A stretch of 64,000 nucleotides of DNA, from assembly GCA_005406025.1 (NCBI GenBank), contig BGZK01000086.1, forward strand, positions 434,001-498,000, read 5' to 3'. The notes beneath the pieces were generated by a model. The model worked only from the letters and a program-made list of their open reading frames with translations. It ran no database searches and was not told the origin of the DNA. Of this stretch, positions 11,181 to 23,574 are shown piece by piece. How positions within the stretch are numbered: position 1 is the stretch's first letter; each line of letters opens with the position of its first letter. The stretch comes from Eumeta japonica. Lineage: Eukaryota; Arthropoda; Insecta; Lepidoptera; Psychidae. Both the position numbers and the translations under genes were made by a program.

Positions 11181-13359
11181 TGTATAAGAAAATTAATTAA
11201 ATGCGTTTTTTACTACTATCCAATTTTCATAAGCAAACAATTTCGTCACAAATTTCACAATAGTAACTAAACATTTTTACTAATTGCACGACAAATAACA
11301 CAGCCAATACGAAAATGATGAAATTCTGGTTGTGGCAAAATAGCGATAACGTATTATGTATATATTAAATATAATTTACGGCATTCGATGCAGTTTTCTA
11401 AGCAGAAAAAGATGACTGTCTACCAAACGTCAATCTGTCATGTATTTCACATGTTATTTCGAAATAACCCGTTTTTTCAAATTTTTTGTCAACCCCATTT
11501 ATCAAACGAACCAACCAATTTAGATACATTTTGCGGCAATCAACGTTATTTTTAAACGGAACAACTGAAAAAAAAACCTGTTAATGTTTTTCGTTATAAA
11601 TGCCAAAATTTTCTTAATGAACAAATTAATGTTTTTGAAAAACGTATTTAAAAAAAAACAAAAATAATAGTGTTACGAATTTATTAACAATTTTAGTTAA
11701 GAATAATATGTATCTAGTTATCAAACAAATCTGCTTCTAACTTTTCGTTGCACCTGCGTTGTTGATGTTTTCTAAAAGACTATCATCCTTGGACCTATCT
11801 ATGTCATGATTTTTAATGCCGTAAAATTTACACTCACAGTAGCAGTACGTTCTAACAGTTTGACGGGCACGTCGCTGAATTAAAGTTTTCATGTAGCATT
11901 CACAACAACGAGTGAACATATGATATTTTTGGTCATTTTATCCCTGTTCATGCGATCTGCAACAAATCATATTCTATAACGAATAGATCTGGAGCCTAGA
12001 GCGATATCGAACCTAAAGCTACAGGAAGATGAAGTTCATTTTAGCTCCAAATAGTGCTCCGAAGTACGCAATTTGGCATTGATCTCGTATGTTACGTCAG
12101 TGGCTGAATTTTACAGCGCTCAGATGAACGTTAACAAACGGAGTCTCGGCCTAAACCCATAGGAATCGAGGCGAAAGCGTTTTAGGAATGGGGCTGGTTA
12201 TGACAGCACCAGGCAAATCGGCCAGAGTACATTATCAGGCTAGGTTTGAACATGAAAAAAAACTGGACTTTGAGCATCGACATATAGCAAATGGAAAACC
12301 AGCGTGGATGGACAGAACAGACCACACGCAACTGACAAAAAGTCAAGACTGACGAGACCGATTGGTCTTCTTTCAGGAAACCATTTTTTGTAACGTATCC
12401 ATGTGAAGGAAAATAATTTTTATTTTAATTCTGTACACATTTTGACAAAAGTTATTATAATTGCAAAATCCTCTTCAAAGACCTATTCAGCAAAAGAGAT
12501 GGACACACAAACTAAATCACAACAAAAGGGTCTAGTTCGTATGTCTGTCTCTGTAAAATACTCTGGGTCCACAAAAGAAAAGATATTTTTTTTAATCATA
12601 ATTATTTATACAATTAAAATCGGCACGATAAAAATTAATCATACCTCACTTCACCGCATCAGTCATACGTTTATAACAAAAGTTTCACGTTCGAACGTGA
12701 GATTATTGTGAGATATTGGAACATTTAGGAAATATAATTTGTATGTCTATCATTTATGAAGAGATGTGTTGGCTGCAATATGAGTCGTTAATAGTAACAT
12801 TAGAAAATGTGATTTTTGCAAAATAGCGAATGCTACATCAAAAATAAGAAGTAAATATTGATAGAGTTCTAGATAATATTTAGACTCTAAAGTCCCGAGT
12901 TCAATACCGATGAACATGTTCAATACCGGTGTAAAGAACGGTCATTTGATTAAAGGTTTTTAAATTCATAAAGTACTTCATTTGTTTGTATAGAAAGTAT
13001 ATATGTATATAAAATTCAAACAATATGAACATTTTAATCATACTAAGAATTGAAATAGGGCATCGATGACGTTGTAGATAATTTTTAGAAAAGCCTGACC
13101 TAGCTTATTAACGCCGAAAGTACTAAAATAGCTTAGTATAAAACGTGAGGCAGAGTGGAAACTGCGCGGGCGCCGCTCACTGTTCGATATTTACGATAAA
13201 CACAGTCAATGCAAGTATGTAAGCATAATATAATTAGTTCAGTTATATGTATTCCAAATGTGTTCTCAAAATGAATTTTAAAGGAAAATCTTGTACAGAT
13301 CAATTGCAAAACAATTGACAGTTACATGAAACAAACTGTATTCTACAGCCAAGGAGTTC
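11181..13359. other. Intergenic, unassigned
   Basis: A minus-strand frame at 11737-11919 is rich in Cys (TRCCECYMKTL, then YCYCEC) and could be the tail of a transposase, but no diagnostic motif is complete. 11990-12390 is less AT-rich than the surroundings and looks like a broken coding stretch, without a frame long enough to name. Confidence 0.35.
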
Positions 13360-13445
13360 CATTTTTAGAGGTTGTAATTACTTTCTAAATATTGTTCTGT
13401 ATGTGGCCAGTTCCGGATACATAAATAGCAGCCCTCGTACTAGTT
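13360..13445 (-). mobile_element. End fragment of a mariner-type short element
   Basis: The minus strand begins 'acgagggctgctatttatgt' at about 13440 and continues 'atccggaactggccacatac'; the same sequence forms the right end of the complete-looking element at 54331-54640. 'GAGGGCTGCTATTTATGTAT' is typical of terminal repeats of insect mariner elements. Only one end is present here. Confidence 0.6.
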
Positions 13446-13599
13446 ACAACCTAGAGCAATACCACTATTCAATACCGAAACGTTATGACTCTAATCCGGC
13501 AATCGCCATAACGCTATGTCGATAGACTTGTCTATGCTTTAAGTAAATGTATGTATAGGATATATAAAACTTTATTTTTATAATGGAATCAGCTCACCG

Positions 13600-13830
13600 G
13601 CCGCAGCGTCACCCGCGTGGACATGAGTGTATTCTTTCACCTTTTATCCTTTTCGATCTTGCTGCCAATACTAATGTCGATCCTGCTTTCAAAACTGAAG
13701 CCTGTACTGCTCCTGGTTTCGATCCCTGTTATGGTCTTGACTAGGTCCCACACTTAATTTCTCGGTCTCGAATCTCGAATCTACTCCCCGGTCCCGGCTT
13801 TAATTATAATTTCGTTACCGTTCGTAATTC
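13600..13830 (+). repeat. Degenerate dispersed repeat, copy 2 (pyrimidine-rich body)
   Basis: Head 'ccgcagcgtcacccgcgtgg' followed by loosely repeated words such as 'ttcgatcttgctgcc', 'gtcgatcctgctttc' and 'ggtttcgatccctg'. It has the same head orientation as copy 1 but the opposite strand bias in the body. Confidence 0.6.
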
Positions 13831-14861
13831 CGTAATTAGGACGATGTTCGGGCAAGCTAGTATCGCTATAAAAACACTGCGTCAAAATTTCAGGTCAATC
13901 GACAGATAACATTATCTCACTTATCGCATACACTTAGATTGTAATACTAATGTACTAATTCCTGTTTCTGTCTACATACCGTTTTTTCTGACTATTTACA
14001 CCGTTCTTAACACAGGTCAAACTTGTATTAAGTAACATTTCATATTTCGGTTTTGTATGCGGCTCCTGTTAATGACGCTTTTCGCTAAAACTGCATTACC
14101 TCGTTCGGCTAAGATGATCAGCCGCAACAATCCAATATATAGTACCAGCTTTAGCGATTGACCTCGCTCGGCCTGGTTTATGAGCCTTGAACAGCCTCGA
14201 TTGATTAAACTGGCTTTCAAGTTCTAACTATTCAGTTTGTTTCACCCAGACCACTGACGATTTCTAGTCCCTCTTTATGGCCTATGCTTAAGGTTTAGTC
14301 TAGCTCTAACTGCCCAATTTTCTCGTACTTCGAACCATCAAAAATATATTTTAATAGCAAAATATCAACATCCGACAAACCAATTGTTCTGCATGTAGGA
14401 GATTGTATATATATTTCAAGATAATATATATATTTGAAGTAGAACCTTAAATATAAAAACATTTGATCTAGCACGTTATTTCACTAAAAGAAAATTTTTA
14501 TGTCCACGCTTATTAAACCTTGCACGGAAAAGTAATATCCCAACCAGCAAAATGCTACTCCAATCCAATAGACTTTTAACCCAAACTTTTAAAGAAAATT
14601 CAATAACTTTTGATATAAGACATTTAGAACCAATGTTCTATAACGTTCTATCTCGTTCAATAACGAGAAAATTTTTATCAACCCATATAATGTGAAAAAA
14701 ATAAATAGAAGTGTCTTTAAATTATCCAAAAAAGGTCAAGAATAAGGAAACGAAATGGATTATTATTCATATGAACTTCATGTGACATTACATTAGCGTG
14801 AGTAACGAAACAGTGAATTATAAGGATTATTAAGATTGCATTTTATTTGTATCGTTTCCAG
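13831..14861. other. Upstream flank of copy B
   Basis: AT-rich, no gene seen. The last bases form a polypyrimidine tract and acceptor ('tttgtatcgtttccag', to 14861) directly before the ATG of copy B, so an intron of copy B should end here and a non-coding exon should lie further left; I cannot locate its donor. Confidence 0.4.
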
Positions 14862-17800
14862 ATGGATAAACACATACCAATCAGATTTGACGGCGGAAGT
14901 CTGGGCGATAGACAGAAGTTCATAAACCAGCGTGTCCAAGATGCTATAAAACAAAATGTTATTTTTGAAGATATAAAAAGCATCAAAGGGCAATCCACTG
15001 TAGGTAGATTGTTTATGATCAACTTCGCCTTCTAAGTGTCAGAACTTGGAGTATATTATCGAAAATTTGAAGGATACAAACATGCTTTTTGTGGGCAAAG
15101 CGTTAAAGAGTACCTGGTTGATCACGGACCCTCGACATGCACACGTCATCAACCCCAAATATCTAGAAGAAGAACTTTTTCCTCAGATGATGACTACGGC
15201 TGTAAATAAAATGCTGCACCGCATCTACATCCATCTCAAGGACGAAGAACGTTGTTATGATTTCTACCAGCATTACAAACTCAAGAAAATATGGAAATTG
15301 CTAAGCATTTTCTCAAAAATGTTCTAAAATGTAATGTTAAGCGAAATACAGCTCTTTTAGATGATATAAGTCCACACTATTTGAAGGTGATTTGTGAAAA
15401 TGTCCAGAAGTGTTCAAAAGTATATCGACACCGTCACAAAAAGTGAAAAAGTCTATCAAATTTTCAGCTCGAAAAGATCTAAGTATTTTAATGCCCTGAA
15501 ACTGATTCTAAAAACAGAACCTAAAATATATTTTGAGATACTTGAGCAGTATTGCGATAGTCCGCGATCGAATCACAGATTAAGCCCTAAGGCCACGAAG
15601 CATATAATGCAGAAGCATAAAGACAAGTACTGGGCAAAGCCGGAGCTATATGGCGGCGCGCTGCTGCACCTGCCCACGCTTGCGCGGTACCTCAGCGGGG
15701 GGGAGGTGTCGGACCTCGTGCTGAGGCTGGCCAGAGCCCAGTACTTAGCGCCCTGGTTCGCGCTCACGTACAAGAGCGCAGAGCCGCTATTGAAGCGTAT
15801 TAATAAAAAAGAAAGGACAATATTAGTCAAGCAAATTTTCAAAGACAAATCTTTCGGAGACTTAATATATATAGCGCCATATCCACTACCCAAAATATTG
15901 AGATAAATACTGATGAAAACGTATTTTCAGATACACTAATTTAAAGAAAAAATAGTTAAAAGATTAATTAAAAAAAAGAAAGACAGAATTCCAAATTTTA
16001 GGCAAAACTTTACTGGAACAACTCTTCGATAAATATCGCTTTACAGGATTTTTTCAAACTTTTCACGAATTAAAGAAACGATTGCAAATAGAAAACTCAC
16101 ATCAGAATCGTTTGATGATCCTCAACGTGTTAGTCAGTAAGACTCTGAAACGGGCGGAATACATCCAGGCGTTGCTGGAGTTGGTCAGCACCAAACACGC
16201 CAACGAGCCCATCAGCGTACAGGCGAGCTTCGTCCGCAGTCTGGTGCGGCGCGCCGCCGCCTACCGCCTGCCGGACGAGCCCTGGCAGATCTTCTATGGA
16301 ATGGTGTGGCGGATTATCTTCCAGAGTGAGGAGCACGTGCCCTGCGAGGAAGGCCTTCACGCTATACTCATACACAATATTTTAAATAATCTCGATACGG
16401 CGCCGGAGGTGACGGAGAAGTTCAATACGTTATTTGACCCTTTAGTCGAATACGATTTGACCTCTCCTGAAAAGCTGAAGGTGTGCGATTACTTGTATCA
16501 AATGCTTTTGAACAGTCTTGAAACCTGTCTGCAAAATAATTCGTACGAAGACGCATCCGGACTAATGTACAATTTATTACATTTGTTAAGAGCGCATCAG
16601 TTCAGCATTAAAACTCGTCCAGAAGTTTTATGTGTTGTTAAGAAAATTGCAGAACGAGACCTAAAAAGCTGTAGGAATATTTTACAAGATCTGTATAATG
16701 CAAAGATAGGGCGCGACCTGTTCACGAGAGAGAATTTCATTCTTAGACAAAACGAGGAGTCCTACTTAAATGCGTTACGTCATGACGTCACCTTAGTGAT
16801 CGACACTGACGCGTTTGATGAAAACGTAATAAACAGTGACCAGTGCAAATTCAGTAAGTTTTTTACCACGCTTAAATTGTACTTTGAGGAACTGGCTCCG
16901 AAATATTTGTTAATTATAGAAAATAAAATACAACCTCACAACGAGTTAAGCTCAAAGTTAGCTGCGGGACTGTGCATACTCCAAGAACCTGCAGTGCTGT
17001 GGACGATTATTAAGGGCATGTATGCTGAAGGAAAAGAAAAGCATCAGCTGGCCGAAAGACTCGCTGCCAACGTACACTTGTCCTGGTCGCCCGCTCACAT
17101 TCGAGGAGAAATACACATGGTGATTATAAATTAATTACCTACTTAGGATAATTAATAATTAAGTGGTTATACAGAAAAAAAAAATGTTTTTAATGCACTG
17201 GAAATATATTTAGAAACTCGCAACCCCGTTTTAAGAATGAAATTGAAAGAAGTTTAAAATTTTAATAACAGAAAATATTAATTAATAATTAGTTAAATTT
17301 GTGGTATTTAGATACTTCTTTTCTTCACTTACTTAAAGGACGCTGAAACGCTAGTTCCTTTCTTGTTGCGACGTCACCCAAATATTCAACTTGTATCAAT
17401 TAATAGTAGAAGCGTTATTGAAGTTATTCATAATTAATATAATCTTACGTTCTTGACTTCACAGAACTTTTGATTGTCTTATGGTTCTACGACATATGTT
17501 CTTATACCATGTTCTTTCTTGACTATGATATGATGATGTGAAATCTTTTCTGCGTCGGCAACGTTAACTACTTTTTCTAAATAACGTTGAAATAAGAAAA
17601 TGCAACGCGACGTCAGCATCCCGGGTCTTGTCTCTCTAAAGTTCGTCAATCAATATTTACACGTGGTTGACCATTTCCAGGATGTGGGTGTGATCGCAAG
17701 TCGTAACGCGCGCTAAGCGCGCTGCCCGCGGCCGCCCTCCGCGCACAGCTCCCGCGGCTGCTGGCGGGGCCGGCGCCCTTCGTGCGCCTCGCCCTGACCC

Positions 17801-18972
17801 TCGCCCTTGATAGACTTTTACCCTTTGACATTTTAAAGATAGTGGCACAATTGCGACGTGGCCATAATACGCAAATAAAACAGTTTCTTTTAAAAAGATT
17901 TTACAAATACATAAATGTTAAATGCGACAACATCCCACCGGAGGTGTGGCAGGAATTCAAAACTTTAATGATTGAAATGATACCGCATTACAACATAAAG
18001 CTATGGAGCCTAATATGTGACGTGGATGCTATTGCGAACGCATTTAAGATGGAATACTGTATGACCATAGTGAGAATAACATCTTCTGAAAACTTCAAGT
18101 TAAACAAAGTGAAAGGTCTCGTTCAGACATTTAGATATATCAATGATAATATCGAAAGAGCGAGTAAAGACAAAATTTTGGACATCCTCCAGAACTTTCT
18201 TAAAAATGATTTCCATAGCCTCAACTTTATAACATTGTGTGAAGATTATGATTTTGATTGCCTTGTAAGAATTAAAATTACAATTTTGGTGAGATTTCTA
18301 CTCACATGTGAAACGGAAAAAGTACAACGTGAGGCACTCGACAATGTAGCCAAGCCGTTCCTGCACACGGTCGGCGCTTCATGGCATCACAAATTAATTC
18401 GTGAATATTTTGAATTATTTCTTTATGGCTTGAAGTATTATAAAGCTTATCTGGACATGAGGTACGTGAGCAACACGCCGGTCTTTGAGGTGATACTCAC
18501 CTTTATGCGGACATTCTTGGACGTAAAAGAGTACTTCCACCTGTATTGTCGCGTCCACTTGACTATGATCTATCGCGAGACGCTGAAACGACTTCAAGAG
18601 CGGCACCCGAACGTGCTGGCCGAGCCCGCCGGCAAGACCGAGGCGGCCGCGGCCGTCGGCGCCGTGCTGGCCGGGTACCTGGCGCGCGAACACCGTCAGC
18701 TCCGCGTGCACTACTTCCCCGCGATCACAGACATCTACGCACGTGAGCTGTGCTACTACATTAAGCACTACGGTTTTGGGTCTGGGGCCGTGTCCCGCAA
18801 GTTCGAAATCTCCCTCGTCAGAGGCTTAATCGCCAGTGACGACGATGAAGACGTGTACTTAGCTGCACTACTGTTCTTCTGCTTGCAGTGGCACCAAACA
18901 TCCTATCTAAAAGACCCAGATATACGGAAAATCTTGACTTTGTTTGAAAATAGTAAGTGCGTGAAAGTATAA
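14862..18972 (+). pseudogene. Family copy B, two-exon pseudogene
   Basis: Exon 1 runs from ATG 14862 (MDKHIPIRFDGGSLGDRQKF) to about 17119, where 'cacatg' meets the donor 'gtgatt'. It is broken near 15030 (TAA after INFAF), near 15300, at about 15350-15400 and between 15900 and 16080, but 15394-15906 and 16082-17119 are open and keep the family blocks KATKHIMQKHKDKYWAKPEL, ALLHLPTLARYLSGGE, LARAQYLAPWFALTYKSAEP, NRLMILNVLVSKTLKRAEYI and VRSLVRRAAAYRLPDEPWQI. Exon 2 starts at 17681; compared with copy A it has two extra bases in 'cgcgcgctaag', which puts TAA at 17714-17716, and a C-to-T change makes a second early stop at 18970-18972. After the first lesion the frame stays open for nearly 400 codons, which says the insertion is recent. 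Confidence 0.85.
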
Positions 18973-19020
18973 TGCTGTATAAGCGCAAACTTACACTAAT
19001 GTTTCTTGTGTACAAGAATC
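17335..19020 (+). repeat. Segmental duplicate, unit 2 (pairs with 400-2085)
   Basis: Near-identical to 400-2085, beginning in the intron of copy B ('aaggacgctgaaacgctag') and ending about 45 bases after the exon-2 stop. The first exon of B, just 200 bases further left, has decayed much more than this block, which is why a later copying event rather than simple age seems likely. Confidence 0.85.
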
Positions 19021-19229
19021 TAATGAATACAAGTGTTATTAATTTATATTAACTAAACCGCAACCGGCTTAGATGGCGCTGCTCACAATAACCTGTGACT
19101 CCATAGACTGCACACTAACAGATATTGGTAAAAACAGAGGCATTTTAAAAATATTTTAGAAAACACCCCTCTTTTTTACAAAAAAATGTTTTTTTTTAAA
19201 TCACTCCATTCTTAATTTAAATTTATAGA

Positions 19230-19420
19230 AAACTAGCTTTTGCCCGCAGCATGGAAATGTAATTAATACCTCATTTTCTATATCAAATGACCTTGTTACC
19301 ATTGATACCCATCCGATCCCGTTTTTGATTTAAGTTTCGATTTCACAGTTAGTTCTAATTCGTTCTTATTCCCTATTCCAATCCCGTATCCTTCTTTTTT
19401 ACCATACGTGCTATCGTGCA
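19230..19420 (+). repeat. Degenerate dispersed repeat, copy 3 (pyrimidine-rich body)
   Basis: Head 'tttgcccgcagcatgg', then words such as 'cccatccgatcccg', 'tttaagtttcgatttc' and 'ttccctattccaatcccg'. Confidence 0.55.
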
Positions 19421-21831
19421 CAATTACTATATCAAATCTGATTTCCTGTTAATTATTTCACAAAAACGTATTAATGGGGAGCATAATATATTGTGCCAAA
19501 TATTAAATACGTCTAGCCATCTATGAGTAACAACCAAACATCAACAAAAAGTAGCACATTTGCAATATTTTAATAACACGATAGAGAGAGGATATTGAGA
19601 AAGATGCAGTGTTCGTTTTAATTTATTATGACTTTTTTTTAAATTAATTAATTATTTTTAATCATACAGTTAAAATCGGATTGTTGAAACTTTCTTTTAC
19701 TTTTACTTTCGCTCTACTTCATTCTCTCATATCATATCTCCCTTGCATAATTGTATATAAGCATGATTGTTTTCTAGTGTTTTATTCAAAGTATTACAAA
19801 TCAACATTATGATATATTGTTTAAAAATAATTATTATAAGCAAAACTACAAAAAAAAATGTAATTATACAACAATTTCTTCTTCAAATTTTTTTCTTCTT
19901 TATAAAGACATGATTATGTCTTTATGAAGATATGAGAGCCGTCAGAAGAGATAAATAATAATTATTTCTTCTGACAGTTCTCATAGTGAGATTCCATTTG
20001 TTCTTCCAAGATTTAGTGAAATGAAGAGAGACGTTATTTGGTGATGTCTTTGAATATAATTATAAAAAGGATATAAAAAACTTTACACTTGATTTATTGA
20101 GAATAATGTTACTACTTGTGAATCGATGACTAAAAACCAACTCCCTCAAGTTGTTGATCTCTACAAATTAGTTTTTCTATTTTTCTAAAATAATCTCAAT
20201 AACTGAACTAACTTATTATAATAGAATTGCAGCTGAAAATTGCTACCCACTGACCATGAAAATAAAAAAGGCATCTGTTAGCTAATATATATTACACTCA
20301 TTATTAAAAATTATAAAAATTAATATGAAAATAAAATTAACTACATTTTTTTTATATAATTGGAATCTTTGAAAAGATCCTATACTTAGAAACATCATAT
20401 ATACCTTTATTATCATATACACCTTTATTTTATGAACCAAAATAAAACTAAATTGAATAATAAAAAAAACTGACTTGCTCATTAGTATGTGTAACCTCGA
20501 GATACTTCCATTTTGCTTCAAACACAGCACAAGATCCAGTGCAGGGAATCACTATTATTCTCAATTAGCATAAGAGCAACTACTAGACTTATCTTATGAT
20601 CTAAATAAAAATATCAAAAAATATTGTTAACTTAGTTTATAAAAACTACTTAAAATCGAAACAACGGAATTGACTTTTTGTATTATCATCTCCAGATTAA
20701 ATAATAACTCAATACCACTATTGAAAAACTGTGAGTTATTCAAAAATTAATCACAAAGATTATTGTGGTGTTCCTGATCCATCTCTGAAATAGAGCTATT
20801 AGATATTATATGTTTAACAAACAAACATTGTCAAAACTTAAAGTAAACATGAACATCTATGTTTTCATGTATATTAAAGTTAAGTAATATCTTTTTTATA
20901 ACATTCTATTATTTCGTTTGAATTATATTTTGGAACAGATTTTGGATGATCAACTAGCGTAATTATCAGGAATTTTAAAATATCTAGCAGAAACAGACTT
21001 GTGAGTAATATTACAAATGAAGAATTAATGATTAAATATGAATACATATATTAAATATAAATTAGTTTTATAAAAACTGCTTGGCCTATCATATATATTG
21101 CCTACTAACTTTTATGCGTATTTTATGCGTACAATGAATTAAAGAATAAAAAAACTTATATTTATAGTAGGTATTGTTTTAAACTATTTTAAAATGTCGA
21201 AAAATCAAGTTGAGACAAAAAAACGGTGTTATTCAAATGAACAAAGGAATTTTTGAAAGAATTAAGCCTCTAATTACCTTAAACCTTTTTTCCCGACAGG
21301 TGTATATTCCTTTATAAAGAATGAAATTTCCGGTAGGCTAAAGAAAAAAAATTTTACTTACTGTACTTATGTACGCGCGTGAGAAGTTATACTTCTTTGG
21401 CATCATTAAAAAATAGTTTTTAATCGCATGCAAATAATTAATTACAATAAAGTAACAAAAGGAATGGAGTGGGATACTCAATAGGGTTGTAAAAATTTAG
21501 ATTAAGTTTGAAAAATTGAAGAAGTCAATATTTATTTTCTTATACAAAGTGATCAATTTTGTCTTTGTATTTGAAATGATAACAATTATTAAGTGAATAA
21601 TTGAAATATGTTAAACTTATTTTGTTGCCCTCTTTCATTTTACACTAAGCTACACAGATCTCATCGACTGATGTCACTGTTAAAGTCGCTAATTCCGCCT
21701 GCCTTACAGCCATATCATCATTCCGAAAAATGATATTGGCCATCGCCCATATTTTGATAGATGGCAACTCCTCCACCTGGAATATTTTAAACATCAGATA
21801 TTAGCATTTATATTATTCTGCACTGTGATCT
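19421..21831. other. AT-rich intergenic with small hairpins
   Basis: No gene seen. Apart from the hairpins at 19893-19985 it is simple AT-rich sequence. 21640-21830, just before the minisatellite, is less AT-rich and may be the unique edge from which the array grew. Confidence 0.4.
19893..19985. repeat. Two adjacent hairpins
   Basis: Hairpin 1, 19893-19928: 'tttataaagacat' against 'atgtctttat' around the loop 'gatt'. Hairpin 2, 19931-19985: arm 'tatgagagccgtcagaagag' against 'cttctgacagttctcata', about 24 pairs with two or three mismatches and a loop of only a few bases. The second has the length of a small-RNA precursor stem but a very small loop, so an old inverted-repeat element is the more cautious reading. 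Confidence 0.6.
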
Positions 21832-23570
21832 ATTTCAGTATTTTATTTAATAATACGTTGCGATCTAACAAACTGTTAAATCGCAAAATTTATCTCAGTG
21901 TATTATATAAATAGTGCCATCTGTTAGATCGCAAAAATTATATCAGTATTTAATATAAATAATATCATCTGCTAGATTGTAAAATTTATCTTAGTGTTTG
22001 ATTTAGGTAGTGCCATCTATTATATAGTAAAATTTATCTTAGTATATATAAATCGTGCCTTTTGTTAGATCGCAAAATTTATGTCAATACCTTACGTAAA
22101 TAGTGCCATCTGCTACATCGCAAAATTTATGTCAAAGTTTTATATAAGTAGTACCATTTGTTGGATCGCAAAAGTTAACTCACAATTTTATTTAATTAGT
22201 GCCATCTGTTAGGTCACAAAATTCATCTCAGTATTTTATTTGAATCGTGCCATCATTAGGTCACAAAATTCATCTGAGGGTTTTATTGAAATAGTGCCAT
22301 CTGTTAGGTCACAAAATTCATCTCAGTATTTTATTTGAATCGTGCCATCATTAGGTCACAAAATTCATCTTAGGGTTTTATTGAAATAGTGCCATTTGTT
22401 AGGTCACAAAATTCATCTCAGGGTTTTATTGAAATAGTGCCATCTGTTAGGTCACAAAATTCATCTCAGGGTTTTATTGAAATAGTGCCCTCTGTTAGGT
22501 CACAAAATTCATCTCAGGGTTTTATTGAAATAGTGCCCTCTGTTAGGTCACAAAATTCATCTCAGGGTTTTATTGAAATAGTGCCATCTATTAGGTCACA
22601 AAATTCATCTCAGTATTTTATTTGAATCGTGCCATCATTAGGTCACAAAATTCATCTCAGGGTTTTATTGAAATAGTGCCATCTGTTAGGTCACAAAATT
22701 CATCTCAGGGTGTTCTTGAAATAGTGCCATCATTAGGTCACAAAATTCATCTCAGGGTTTTCTTGAAATAGTGCCATCTGTTTGGTCACAAAATTCATCT
22801 CAGTATTTTATTTGAATCATGCCATCGTTAGGTCACAAAATTCATCTCAGGGTGTTCTTGAAATAGTGCCATCATTAGGTCACAAAATTCATCTCAGGGT
22901 GTTCTTGAAATAGTGCCATCATTAGGTCACAAAATTCATCTCAGGGTGTTCTTGAAATAGTGCCATCATTAGGTCACAAAATTCATATCAGGGTTTTATT
23001 GAAATAATGCCATCTATTAGGTCACAAAATTCATCTCAGGGTTTTCTTGAAATAGTGCCATCTGTTTGGTCACAAAATTCATCTCAGTATTTTATTTGAA
23101 TCGTGCCATCATTAGGTCACAAAATTCATCTCCGGTTTTCTTGAAATAGTGCCATCTGTTAGATTGCAAAATTTATCTCAGTTTTTTTTATGTAACTAGT
23201 GCCATCTGTTAGATCGCAAACTTTATGTCCGTGTTTCATAAAATGGTGCCTTCTTATAGATTGCAAAATTCATTTCAGTTTTTATGTAAACTGTGCCATG
23301 TGCTTGATTGAAAAATTATTTTAGTGTTTTATTTGAGTAGTGTCATCTGTTAGACTGTAAAATTTATCTTAATGTTCTATATAACATGTACCATAAGTTA
23401 GATTGTAAAATGTATCTCAGTATTTTATGAAAATAGCGACATCTGTTAGATCGCAAAATTCATCACCGTGTTTTATGTAAATATTGCCATCTGCTTGATT
23501 GAAAAAGTTATCTTAGTATTTTACTTAAATTGTGCTCTTTGCTAGATCGAAAAATTTATCCTAATGTTTT
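21832..23570 (+). repeat. Minisatellite, 48-bp unit, about 36 copies
   Basis: The unit reads 'gtgccatctgttaggtcaca' followed by 'aaattcatctcagggtttta' and 'ttgaaata'. About 36 units cover 1.74 kb. Units in the middle (about 22200-23130) are nearly the same, while those at both edges have drifted ('gttagatcgcaaaatttatc'), the usual picture of unequal exchange working in the centre. Several variants differ by one or two bases in length ('gtgccatcattaggtcaca') or have 'tattttatttgaatc' in place of 'gggttttattgaaat', and these recur in blocks. As 48 is a multiple of three an open frame appears at 22389-22625; it is not a gene. Confidence 0.95.
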
Positions 23571-23574
23571 TAAA

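Noticed and set aside
11737..11919. Cys-rich minus-strand frame, possible transposase tail
   Set aside because: The Cys spacing fits no zinc-binding tail I know well enough, and no other transposase block is near in the same frame.
22389..22625. Open frame of 78 codons with a repeated peptide
   Set aside because: It is made of five minisatellite units; the frame stays open only because the unit is 48 bases long. No start context, splice partner or similarity.
21832..23570. Regular array that might be mistaken for a CRISPR
   Set aside because: The unit is repeated over its whole length without unique spacers and the host is an animal.
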